DNA from: Beverwykella pulmonaria
Taxonomy: Eukaryota; Ascomycota; Dothideomycetes; Pleosporales; Melanommataceae
Direction: 5' to 3'
DNA length: 64,000 nucleotides
NCBI GenBank assembly: GCA_001599595.1
Contig: BCHH01000013.1
Coordinates: forward strand, 1,024,331 to 1,088,330
How positions within the stretch are numbered: position 1 is the stretch's first letter; every line of letters starts with the position of its first letter. A program made the position numbers and the translations under genes. The notes under the pieces are model-generated. The model was given only the letters and a program-made list of their open reading frames with translations, searched no databases and had not been told where the DNA came from. Positions 32,417 through 42,423 of this stretch are shown here, in pieces.

Positions 32417-35400
32417 CTACTCCCCCCTCTTCCCCCCTTTCCCTCCATACTTCAAATCCTCCCTTGCTTTCTCGATATCCTCTTCATCCTGCGCATCGTC
32501 GCTGCTCCCCCTCATGCGCTCATCCTCGTCCTCGCTTGAATCAGAATCGTCGTCCTCATGCTTCACATCGGACGTGCCCCTGCCTAGTTCTGGTTTCCTC
32601 TTTCTCTCGAAATCCTGCGCGTGCGCGTTGCGAAGGTACGTACCTACTCTCGTTAGTCCACTAGCGAGGGGTGAGGAGTCCGCGTCCGCGCCGAGAGAAG
32701 TGCCACGGCGGCGACGAGTCGACGAACGCGTACGGGGGAGCTCGAGGTCCGTGCCCGATGACGAAGTCTGCGCGTGTGGAGGAAGAGTGTCAAGGACAGG
32801 AGCCGTGGGAGCGCGCTTCAATTTCGGCGTCTGCGCTTCCTCGTCACGTGGTGTCTTCAGTTTCGCCACATCTTCGGCCGAGGTCTCAGGACTAGACGGC
32901 ATGTCGTACGGCAGAGGGACGTCGCGCGAGGCGCGGAAGCGCTGGACGTTTGTGCAATGTTCGTTTTCGACGCGGAAGAGGGTCCACATGCCGCGGCGAC
33001 ACACTTCGGAGAACGCGACCAGGAAGGATGTCATGGCCGAGTGCTGGATTTGGAGCGGGTCGATGGCGTAGACGACCCAGTTGAAGCGGAGGAGAGGGTC
33101 GAGAACCATGGCGACGTAGTACATCCAGACTCTTTTGTAGCCAAGCATCTCGCGGAGGAAGGGGTGCTTGGCTTCGGATTCGCCAAGCGACCAGTCCATG
33201 ACCACGTCCCAGAAGCCTGGAGGTGTGAGCTAGGGAATAGCTAGATGGTGCGAAAGACTTACTGCAGTAGAGCGAGTTCACAATGGCGAACATGATGAAG
33301 ACAGCGCGTTTTGTTGGGGTTTTGTCAATGCGGTAGATACTTAGAGTGGCGTTGAATAGGATAGTGGCCATGTATTTGGCACAATTGGGAAGATGGGGAA
33401 AGACGCTCCTGGTGTCGGCGTAACGCCGGAGACACTGGAGTGCTCGCCATATCCCTGGTACAGCGGCGAAGAACCCCAGAAGGCGGGAGTGGTTTGAGTT
33501 GCATTGCACTGGGTTTGACCAGCCATGTGCATATAGACAAAACAACAGTTCGATGTTCTGAACACCCATTTAGCTATTGTAGGGGACAATCTTTTGGGGG
33601 GCACTTACACCCATCGCGTACGTAAGTGAGCAAAACATATCGCCTAAGTAGAAGTCTCGAAACTCGACAGGATATAGACCGGCGAGTATCAGACGCCACT
33701 GGCAGGTGTTAGAACTGGTCATGGAAGAAATGGGGTACCTACAATAGAGTATATGAGCCACATGCGACTTCGATAGTAGAGAACCTTAGCCGGAAAGAAC
33801 AAGACGATAGTTGACACTCCGAGAAGTATGACTGGGTAGTATATATACACATCGTCACTGCCAAATCGGTTGAAATTGAGCCACATGAAGAATCCAAGGA
33901 GAAGTATGAAGAAACATGGAAGCTGTTATGGTTAGTCCCAATTGCATCATCAAGGGTGAACCGTTAATTACTCACTTCAGCAAGTTGCCTCCAATCTAGA
34001 TGGTGGCGGGTATCATATTCGAAGACGAAAACATAGTTGATTTTGGACCGATGCCAAACTCGACAAGCCAAACAGAATAGAAGGAACAGGAAATTCATGA
34101 GAAAGTATCCAGCATAAATCTAGAATACAAGTCAGCTTAGGGTTGAATTTAGAAAATGTAGACGTACTTGTAAGAGATAACTCGTATCCACTCTAAGCTT
34201 ATCATCATTTGAGTTAAGTAGCTCGCCCCCGAGGACCAGTCCTTGAATCGCAAAGATAAGACCGCCCGCCAACGTTACCCCGTTCCGGAACGAGTTCTCA
34301 GTGAAGTCCCCAGCACGAGCAATCTTTACTCGAAGTTTTCCAACAGCCACCTTATGATTCCCCTTCTCGAAATACCTGGCATACAAATCTTCAACTTGAC
34401 TAATGTGCCCCTCGATGACATTGCTCTCGACGAACCATGCTTTGTTCACCTTTTCTGACATGTACCTCATTGAAGGGCGCGCGTTGACAGTCTTATCGTA
34501 CTTCTTGTTGATTTTCCGAAAAGCTGTCCGGTTCAGCAAGGAGTATGATTTGAGTAGCTCCAGCCCTCGATAAAATTCTTGCAGGGCAACTTTGAGTTTC
34601 CTCTTTGCTGACTGGTAGGGAACATCTGGGACATCTGGACGGCGGGAGTAATCACGGCGGTCGTCTGTCATCTTTTGAGGGTTTAGCGCAGACGGTGTCG
34701 CAAGGTTTGTCATTGCATTAGTGCTCCTACCATACTTCCCAGCATTGACAGCTTTCAAGGCAGAGTCAATGGGGTTCTCGTCCGACGAATGATCGCTAGC
34801 ATTCGATTTCGGTTCTTCATTTTCGGAGCTAGAGTGGGGTCCATGCAAGAGCCCTCCATTTATGGCATGTTTCTTGGTTTCGCTGGCTTTTATTTTCGAA
34901 GCCTGAAGGCTGATCACTTCGGAGAGACGACGATCTCTCATGATATGCAGCTGTTCTCTTAGAACATGTAATCTCTCCGTAGCCTCCTCCTCCTTTGCCT
35001 TATAGAAGGTTTCAATCTTTTCAAGCTCCCTATCCAAAAAAGCAAAGAATTCAGATTGACGCATGTCGAGATCTCGATAACCCTCGAGAGGGACATCTCC
35101 CGGACTCGGGGGTGGAGTGTTCTGAGTCATAGAGAACATGCGTTTCAACAATGGAGGGCGTTCGGTGATCGGTGACCCTAGCGAGGAATTCACACGCTTT
35201 TGACTAAACACGCTTTTGTACCTAGATGGTAGGGACGCAGATTGTCCGTGTGGTGATCTGGTCTTTCCAACCTCAAACGCATTATCTGCGGGCGGTGGCA
35301 GCATGACAGACTTGGTCTTTTTATGTGCAGAAGCGGAAGGGCCTGCGTGCGGAGATATATTGTCAGGGTCCAGAGCGGCACCTGGGAGTCGGAGAGACGG

Positions 35401-35956
35401 TGGTGCTTGTACTTTATCAATGCCGCCCGTTTCTGAAGTTGGGGGGCTTCCAATTATGCTGCCATATCTTGTCAATCCCGGAAAGTAATCCTTCCCTCCA
35501 CCATTCAAAGGCTGTTCCTCTGGCGTGCGACTGATATCCTGAGCGAGCGATGTGCGGCTTCCATTGGACTTCGGCTGTAGACTGAGTTGACTATTATGTA
35601 TAGCTACCGCTCTCAGATCGCCTGTATCACGTCCACCTTGACTTCGATTGAGAAAAGAGTACTTCAATGCGGTATCGAGGGGTGAGGGAGTAAGGGTATT
35701 GCCTCGGCGGCGTATGCGTGGCGTCTGATTATTGACATTTCGGAGGGCTCGGTTGATGGCTTTGAGCTTCTTCTTGCCGGTCTAGAAAGATTATGAGTCA
35801 AAGGAAGAGGGGATCCATTTATCGGTGTGCCGCACCTTGTAGTCTAGGTACTTGAGTCGCCACTCAGGAACGAGATCGCGCTCCAGTTCCCTGCGCGCGA
35901 GTTAGCCCGGAAGTTGATGTTCATGATTGAGTTATGTCGCACTTTGCGAACTTCAT
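32417..35956 (-). CDS. SYG1: SPX-EXS phosphate transporter/sensor (SYG1/XPR1-like)
   Basis: Membrane protein of the SYG1/XPR1 family: a cytosolic N-terminal SPX domain senses inositol pyrophosphates and the EXS membrane domain exports phosphate. Eight exons, 1,065 aa: 35943-35956, 35836-35890, 34168-35781, 33972-34119, 33743-33924, 33609-33698, 33263-33557 and 32417-33216. SPX starts MKFAKELERDLVPEWRLKY with the basic TGKKKLKAINRAL; its second part is FFAFLDRELEKIETFYKAKE. EXS segments include IYAGYFLMNFLFLLFCLAC, WRLILAGLYPVEFRDFYLG and RWYV-type FNWVVYAIDP. The tail is S/E/D-rich. The expected frame at exon 5 (LPCFFILL...LGFFMWLNF) carries a 2-nt excess near 33898-33903. The frame holds only if exon 4 uses donor GTAATT (33971) instead of the GTGAGT four bases upstream, replacing the conserved LPCFFILL with a different octet. 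It could otherwise be a frameshifted allele or a sequence error. Confidence 0.9.
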
Positions 35957-36390
35957 GGTGAGTTTGTCGCAACACTCGCGAAACGAGCGAGGGAACAGGG
36001 GGACACAACAGGACAGAGACGCGTGGCCAGGGCCGACATCAGAATTGGAGGCGCGTGGATGTCGAGTAAAGCAAGCCCATGGAGGGGAAGGAGAGGGGGC
36101 GTGTGTTCTCTGGTGCGGCCCAGGGCGACAGGCAGAGTCTTGGACTTTCGCGACGCTGGGCGCGTCTGATGTGGCACCAGCCAAGCCGAAGAGTTAGCGC
36201 ATGCCGACGTCATTTTCAATTGTACTCGCTGCATCGCAGAAACGCCGTGAAGAAATGATTGTCTCCATCACCACAACATCACGAGCGTATTGCATCTGTA
36301 ATTTCATCTCCTTTATTTATGGCCGTCTACTTGGGTACCTTGTACATCCAGCTCTCAATATAAAGAGGCCTCGTTAAGACCAGTCCCCAT
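35957..36390. promoter_or_regulatory. SYG1 upstream region
   Basis: The 434 bp lie between the SYG1 start and the end of the CipC-like gene; no CACGTG site was seen in it. Confidence 0.4.
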
Positions 36391-37064
36391 CTACCAATCA
36401 CGGCGCTCGAGCCTCTCATTTCGTCCATGGCGGTTCCTAAGGCGGGGATAAGGGTCAGTGCAGTTCTTCAATGTGAGGATGTGAGGCGGTTCAGAGCTGC
36501 TACGATTACAACGTATAAGAGCTGCAAGACACTAGCCAGGCAGTGATATACTCCTGCTTGCAACGATACGGTCGATCTTAACATGGCGCTTCACTTACGG
36601 GTCATACTGCTCCGCACCCTGGCCTTCAACATAGTGCTCATCGTACATCCGTTCAGCATTCTCCTGTGCATGGCGCTTGGCCTTCTCGCGGTCGAACCAG
36701 TCTTCGCCCTTCGTCTCGGCCAACTTGTCTACCTCCGCACCAGCGAAGCCAGCAAGCAATTCCTTCGCGAAGGCATGCGAAACAGGCTTTCCTACGAACA
36801 GGCTTTCAGCATTACAGTTGATACAAATCGATGATGGCACGAACCTTCTTTGCGCTGGTGGTCTTCGAAGGCCTTGAACCCCGCAAAAGCCGCACCGCCG
36901 GCAATGAGTTCGTGGCCGAAGCTGGATTTGTTCTCCTCGAAGTTGTCGTTGTTGTAGACTTGGTCATAAGCCTGCTCTGATTCACCTAATGGCACAAGCA
37001 AGTCAGTCGAGGAACAGTGTAGTGTTGTGGGATGGGAGACACTCGTACCCCAACCGAAAGGCAT
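36391..37064 (-). CDS. CipC-like (DUF3759) stress-related protein
   Basis: Small soluble protein related to concanamycin-induced CipC of Aspergillus; exact function unknown. Four exons, 131 aa: 37049-37064 (MPFGWG), 36845-36985, 36599-36791 and 36391-36436. Introns are 63, 53 and 162 nt. Motifs are SEQAYDQVYNN, GHELIAGGAAFAGFKAFED, SHAFAKELLAGFAGAEVDK and DWFDREKAKRHAQ. An in-frame TAA directly after YDP lies inside the consensus donor GTAAGT. Splicing across the last intron (branch CTGAC, acceptor CCTTAG) adds a basic tail PNRHGRNERLERRDW typical of the family, so I prefer the four-exon model. Retention of intron 3 would give a product 15 residues shorter. Confidence 0.85.
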
Positions 37065-37895
37065 GATGATAGGTATGGCCCGTGTTGGTTTTGAACGTTA
37101 GGTAGCTTGGTTTAAAATTTGGAGAGTGGAAAGAATACGGGCAGATGGATGATAACCTTAAATGGTGGCTGTTGAGGGGTTTATATACTCATTCCTGGGG
37201 GTCTCGCCGGAATCAGTGGCTCAGCTGGCGTCATTCTCCAAAACTCACCCGGCGAGAAGGACGAATAGATGTTAACCTCCCCTCTATTTCGTAACCCCTC
37301 AGCTCTCCAGGGTCCATAGTTATTGCGTAGCATATGGATAGAAACTGGGGCCTCGGAAAGTCTGGAACGGAGTGACGAGGTGTGGGATCCAATGGAAAGA
37401 CTCCATTGGTTGGTGTGGTGCACCGCCTGTCTTTCGTGCAGGGAGTGGAGATTGAAGCATGATGGGCTCTCCAAGGAAGGTCTAGGTGCATGCGTGTATC
37501 GCATAATTTGCCTAGGCTACCCGAAGAAGCAGGTTTAGGTCGCGGTTTTACGGCATCTGAAGGACAGGGTGGCCAAACAAGCTTGTCCAGAGAACTTGGC
37601 AAAGCTTGAAAAAGCTTATCGGCCAGAGTGCAACCGCTAGTCGCGCGTTCCCCGCGAGCATCTCGAAGCTACTTGACGGCTTAGAGTCATCAGAAGTATT
37701 AGCTAGAAAATAATTTCAGCTATTCAGTGCTTATTTCTGAATGTATGTCTATCTTACTTGCAATTCCGTTCGTGAAGCTCTTGCAATCAAGCCTTGTCAA
37801 CTCTTGGCGAGGCGATCCTCCCGCTGATCATCGAAGAGATTCACGACCTCGACCTATCACCACATCATGCGTGCAACACAACACCCACATCAACC
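37065..37895. promoter_or_regulatory. Divergent intergenic region
   Basis: The 831 bp between the CipC-like and hydrolase-like genes. A TATA-like TTTATATAC at about 37179-37187 is oriented toward neither start at a usual distance. No gene. Confidence 0.4.
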
Positions 37896-38697
37896 ATGCC
37901 GGGACGACTTCCCACCAAAGACGACTTTGCATCTGCAATCAATCTAAGCATTACTCCTCGTAAGTTATGCCGCGCCTTATAATGCATTCATACAGCTCCT
38001 ACGGCACATCGGTTGACGGATGCCAGCGCCGTCTTCACAGCAACCCACCAACATCCTGATCCTGCTACACGGCCTCGGAGACACCAATGAGTCATTTACA
38101 AAACTCGGTCAGCAGTTAAATCTCCCCGAAACAGCATGCATCGCCGTCCAGGCCCCGATGCCTCTCCCATTCGACTTGGGTGGGTTCCACTGGGGCGACG
38201 ACATGGTCTTCGATCAGAAAACTGGTGAAATAGATGCAGACACCGGATTCAAGGCCTCCACGATCATCATACTCGACAGCATCATCCGCCAAAGTCTAAT
38301 AGGGAAGTGCGGCTACAAGGCACGCGAAATTGTCATCTTTGGATTCGCTCAAGGCGGCATGGTCGGACTGCAAGCGGCTGCCGAGCTGGAGGGCGAGGAG
38401 CTTGGAGGCGTTATTAGCATTGGAGGTGCGCTATCCTTCTCGCTGCCTCTAAAAGCCCTGGACAAGAAGAGTAGGACGCCGGTGCTGGTGTGTAAGGCCT
38501 CGAAAGGGTCATCTCTATCAGACAGTGCTATCGCCAAACTCAAAGATGCATTCGAGTTTGTGGAAGTCAAAGAGTGGAAGAAGAATGGCGACGGGATGCC
38601 AAGTAATCGGGAAGAGATGCTGCCGATCATGCAGTTCTTCGCGAGGCGGCTGAGGAGCACGAAGGGTGTGCCTGCTGGGAGTGTTGAGCTCACCTGA
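37896..38697 (+). CDS. Alpha/beta-hydrolase (phospholipase/carboxylesterase family), nucleophile lost
   Basis: Abhydrolase_2-type protein, related in fold to acyl-protein thioesterases. Two exons, 37896-37959 and 38027-38697, intron 67 nt (GTAAGT...GCCAG, phase 1), 244 aa. The fold is clear: LILLHGLGDTNESFTKLG (32-49), VQAPMPLPFDLGGFHWGDD and IVIFGFAQGGMVG. The nucleophile elbow GFAQGG (127-132) has Ala129 where hydrolases have Ser. The usual catalytic-His region is GMPSNREEMLPIMQFF, without His. I recall Gly or Ala at this elbow in other fungal members, so a non-catalytic subfamily is likely. The ATG at 38020 lies inside the intron and right after a TGA, so it is not the start. Confidence 0.87.
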
Positions 38698-39105
38698 GTC
38701 CTTCTATACGCATCATGTAGTGGCAAGTGAACAAACAATCTTAGAAATGGAGGATGCCATCGGAGGGGGATATGTGCAGGACATCAGAGTTGCAATTTCG
38801 CACACCAGAGTGGAAGAGACTAGACTAGCACCGCGAACAGACCGGACACACTACTGCTTGACCAACCTCAAACATTAATCACACCGCTCACACAAGATGC
38901 TAGCAAATGCCAGACCTGTTGGTAGTGCAACTACCTACTCACTGCTGACTTAATCGTGCACGTGCCCTTGGACAACCCACCAACCCCACATCGCGATACG
39001 TCACTTTCGCTTCCAAACAGACAACAGCTTCAGTGCCTTCGAACGGACACCATAAAATAGCCGGCCAACCCCGAGATTTTGGCCTCACCGCTAGATAATA
39101 TCGCA
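38698..39105. promoter_or_regulatory. Exopolyphosphatase upstream region
   Basis: The 408 bp contain the CACGTG site listed separately. No gene. Confidence 0.45.
38959..38964. promoter_or_regulatory. CACGTG (Pho4/NUC-1-type E-box) ahead of exopolyphosphatase
   Basis: The palindrome CACGTG in the context GCACGTGCC lies 142 bp before the start codon. It is the core site of phosphate-starvation bHLH factors, but other bHLH proteins bind it and it occurs elsewhere in the window by chance. Confidence 0.4.
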
Positions 39106-40475
39106 ATGCCTGCTCCGAGAAATTCTCTTCGTGGCTTCCTAGTTCACGCCAAAGCCGCCCTTCGCGTAGCAGTTGATTCGAGCCAGAACATCACTTTCGT
39201 GATTGGCAACGAATCTGCCGGTGAACTCACCACATCGCGACTCTTGAGCTGCATCTAACCGATGGTGTAGATCTCGACTCAATGACATGCTCAGTCTTGT
39301 ATGCGTACATTCGTTCAATGGCCCCGCCGCCGAGCGCATTCAGTTCACTCTATGTTCCGGTGACGAACATCCCGTTCTCGGGCATTCAGATTCGACCCGA
39401 GTTTCTGGCTCTCTTCCGGCACGCCAACATAGAACCCACCCATTTGATCACCCTGGATGATCTTCCCGACCTGTCTGTCATCCAATTTAAGCTCCGGCCC
39501 GAAAATACGCGTTGGATCTTAGTCGATCACAATGCTCTCCAAGGTCGGCTGGGCGAGATTTATGCGGAGCGAGTGGGAGGCGTGATTGATCACCACGATG
39601 ACGAAGCCAAAGTACCGCAAGATACTGGTTGTGAGCCTCGCGTTGTCGTCAAAACAGGCAGCTGCACAAGCCTAGTCACGGAATATTGTCGGCAGACATG
39701 GGACTCACTCTCTAGCTCTGGAGTAGATTCCAGCGCTGCTCACGGCCAAAGGGACCGCCTGTCGGATGATGGCGCTGTTGTCAAATTATGGGATGCGCAG
39801 TTGGCTCAATTAGGATTAGCCAGCATTCTGATTGATACAGCAAACCTCCAATCCGAGGACAAAACAACAGAACACGACATTCAAGCGGCCGAATACCTGG
39901 AAGCTAAGATCATGACTTGTCTGCAGCTCTCAGCTGGCTTCGACCGCAGCGGGTTCTATAAGGAGATCAACTCGGCGAAGAAGGATATTGGAGGATTGAA
40001 GCTGCAAGATATACTAAGAAAGGACTACAAGCAGTGGTACGAACAGGACCAGAAACTCGGCATAAGCTCAGTGGTGAAGTCTATTGATTTCATGCAGAAG
40101 AAAGCTGGGAACGAAGCGAACACGCAATCCCTTGACGACGCTTACCTCGAAGCGTTGCGGAGCTTCGCCAAAGAGCGAGACTTGGACCTGTACGCTGTCA
40201 TGACCACGTCTACATCGTCAGACGGCGAGTTTCAAAGGGAGCTCCTCGTATTGGCCTTCAACGACAGTGCTATCTCAGCCGCGAAGAAGTTCGCCGCAGA
40301 TGCCAACGAGGAGCTGAAACTTGAGGACTGGCATGGCTCGGACGATGGAGCCCATAGACACAACGACGACGGGTGCTGGAAGAAGGTCTGGTGGCAACGA
40401 AACGTACAGCACAGCAGAAAACGTGTCGCTCCTTTGCTCAGGGAAGCCATGAATTATGGCAAGGTAACGAAATAA
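39106..40475 (+). CDS. PPX1: Exopolyphosphatase (DHH family, PPX1-like)
   Basis: Hydrolyses terminal phosphates from inorganic polyphosphate. Exons 39106-39220 and 39271-40475, 50-nt intron (GTGAAC...GTGTAG, phase 1), 439 aa (yeast Ppx1 has 397). Metal-binding motifs of the DHH superfamily are all present: NESADLDS (35-42, spanning the splice), VDHN (123-126), IDHHDDE (144-150) and a later LIDTANL. The C-terminal DHHA2-like half includes YKQWYEQDQKLGISSVVKS. The start MPAPRNSLRGFLVHAK is the first ATG in frame. With SYG1 about 3 kb away it makes two phosphate/polyphosphate genes in one neighbourhood. Confidence 0.93.
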
Positions 40476-42423
40476 ATGCAGGGGTAATGATCCAGAGCGT
40501 GGGAAACGCGTTGTTTCTCCCCGGGGTCTAACAAGAGGTTGACATTAGCATTTGCGATGAAGTGTCACGACCGTGGGTGAAGACGGATTTTGGCGGAGAT
40601 CAACCAGCGTGTTGCTGGTTTCGCAACATCTCAGGCGCATAACGGCGGTTGGGCAACGTGAGCGTCTGCCCAAAACCGATATGCCAGGGTGCACACTTTA
40701 TGTCGATGCCCAAGGATAAGCATCGGCGGTTTTGCCTAGAACTCGTGGAGCGAGTGGAGACTCACGTGCCGGCACACGGTGGCGGGTCAGGGACGACCAG
40801 ATCCATCTCTTAGGGTCCGATGGGATCCCAGTTGAAGGTTCTTCTGCAGCCTCGTGGAGAGGAAAAAAAACAGACGATGTCGAAAATGGAACAAATGCGC
40901 GAACTAAGCTGTTCATGTTGGGCTGGGTACATAGAGTTTCGTATTACCAAATGCGTGGTGTGCATGGCTCGCTGGTGGGCTCACTGCACGTCGAATGCAA
41001 GTGGTATGTCGATATCCTTTGGCTCTGTATCTCTGGATTCATGTTTGTATCAGCAATGCAACGTTGGGGGCTCTTAGTCGCAAGCACCCACGGCTGCAGA
41101 GGGGAAGGCTCGCCAGGACAGCTGGTCGCGCGATTGGCGGCGGCGGGCAGGATGTCTTTTGAATGGTCGCGGCAAGCTCAAAATTAATACTCCCCTAGCG
41201 ATGCAGCTTGAGATGAACTGGGAAACTGCGGTTCTCTTGCCGGGGTCGCGACTGGGACGCGGTATTTTGGCGTGCAGGAGTTGATTTTTTGACAGCACTG
41301 GTCTGCATATGCGAGACGTTCTTGGACAGTGCCAGCACATCAAGCAGCACGCGCAGGGACCGCCTGGACGTGAACCCTCAACCACTGGCTTGTCGTCGAA
41401 AGAGGACCGATGGGACTTGCGTTGGCGACTGGCTGGGGCGGTTCCGCAATTCAAATGTGCAGATGGGATGGAGGAGCAGGAGCAGGAGCAGAATGCTGAG
41501 GGCTCTAGCGGTGGTGTTGTGGGCAGTTTGACGAGTGTCGTTGATGGGAGGGTCAAGTGGCCGCAGGATGGGCCAGCGGCACTCCCGTCGCCGTCGCCAT
41601 CGCCGCAATCTGATCGAAACGCGGTCAACGGTACGTACTAGTGGGCATGCGCTGTCCAGCTTGACGAGTCGCCTGTTGCCTGGCGGGGGGAGGGCTGGTT
41701 TTGATAGATGAGCTGGTGGTGAGGCAACTCGCCCACGGAGCTTCTCTGGTGTCTCTGGAGCGTGCCTTTGCAGCTGAGGCGTGATGCTGCACCTGGCTGG
41801 ATGCGGCGTCGTTGGTCCCACGATGCGATGGATGTGCTGGCCCTGCAAGTCATCCACTGGCCGTCGGCCACTCATGTGCGTGCCCGACGATGCCCACCGC
41901 AACTCTGGCGGTCTGCACTTGCCACCAATCTCGCGTCTCTGTCCCATATCTCGCCGCTGTATATCGCGGTCGCTCCCTATATCGGACTATCTACGCTCGC
42001 CCTGCCATCGCATCCCTCACCCTGCCGCGAGTTCTGACTTGCTGCCCGTCGTCGTGATCGCTGTTCTGTTCGCGCCGCGTTCAAGTTTTGCGTTCAAGTT
42101 CTGTGTTCTGCCCTGCCGCCCAGGGACTCGAGAGCCGCCCGCCAATCGTCGCCGCTGTTGCCCGCGCGTCCGTGCCTTCCTGTATCGATAGCGAGCATCT
42201 CGTTGTTTAGGCCCGACGACGTTGCCAACGCACACCTCGCGCGCGCGCCTCTGCTCGACCCCGTCCCACAGAACCCCGTCCTCCACCTCACTCTCGGCTC
42301 CCACGGCCAGCGGACATGCTGTGGTGAAGAGCCATCCGTGACTGTGCTTACCATCTGCCTACGCGGGCGTCGTCGCCGTACCGCGCAAGACGCCGCTCTC
42401 TGATGGCGCCAGGCCGCACAGCA
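40476..42423. other. Long gene-free region
   Basis: The 1.9 kb hold overlapping G/C-rich frames on both strands without motifs. The right part (41700-42420) is C-rich and probably promoter and long 5' leader of the next gene. Confidence 0.45.

Noticed and set aside
32514..33244. Plus-strand frames of 156 and 185 codons
   Set aside because: Antisense to the acidic tail and EXS end of SYG1.
38020..38026. ATG at 38020 as start of the hydrolase-like gene
   Set aside because: It lies inside the intron; joining 37896-37959 to 38027 gives the family N-terminus.
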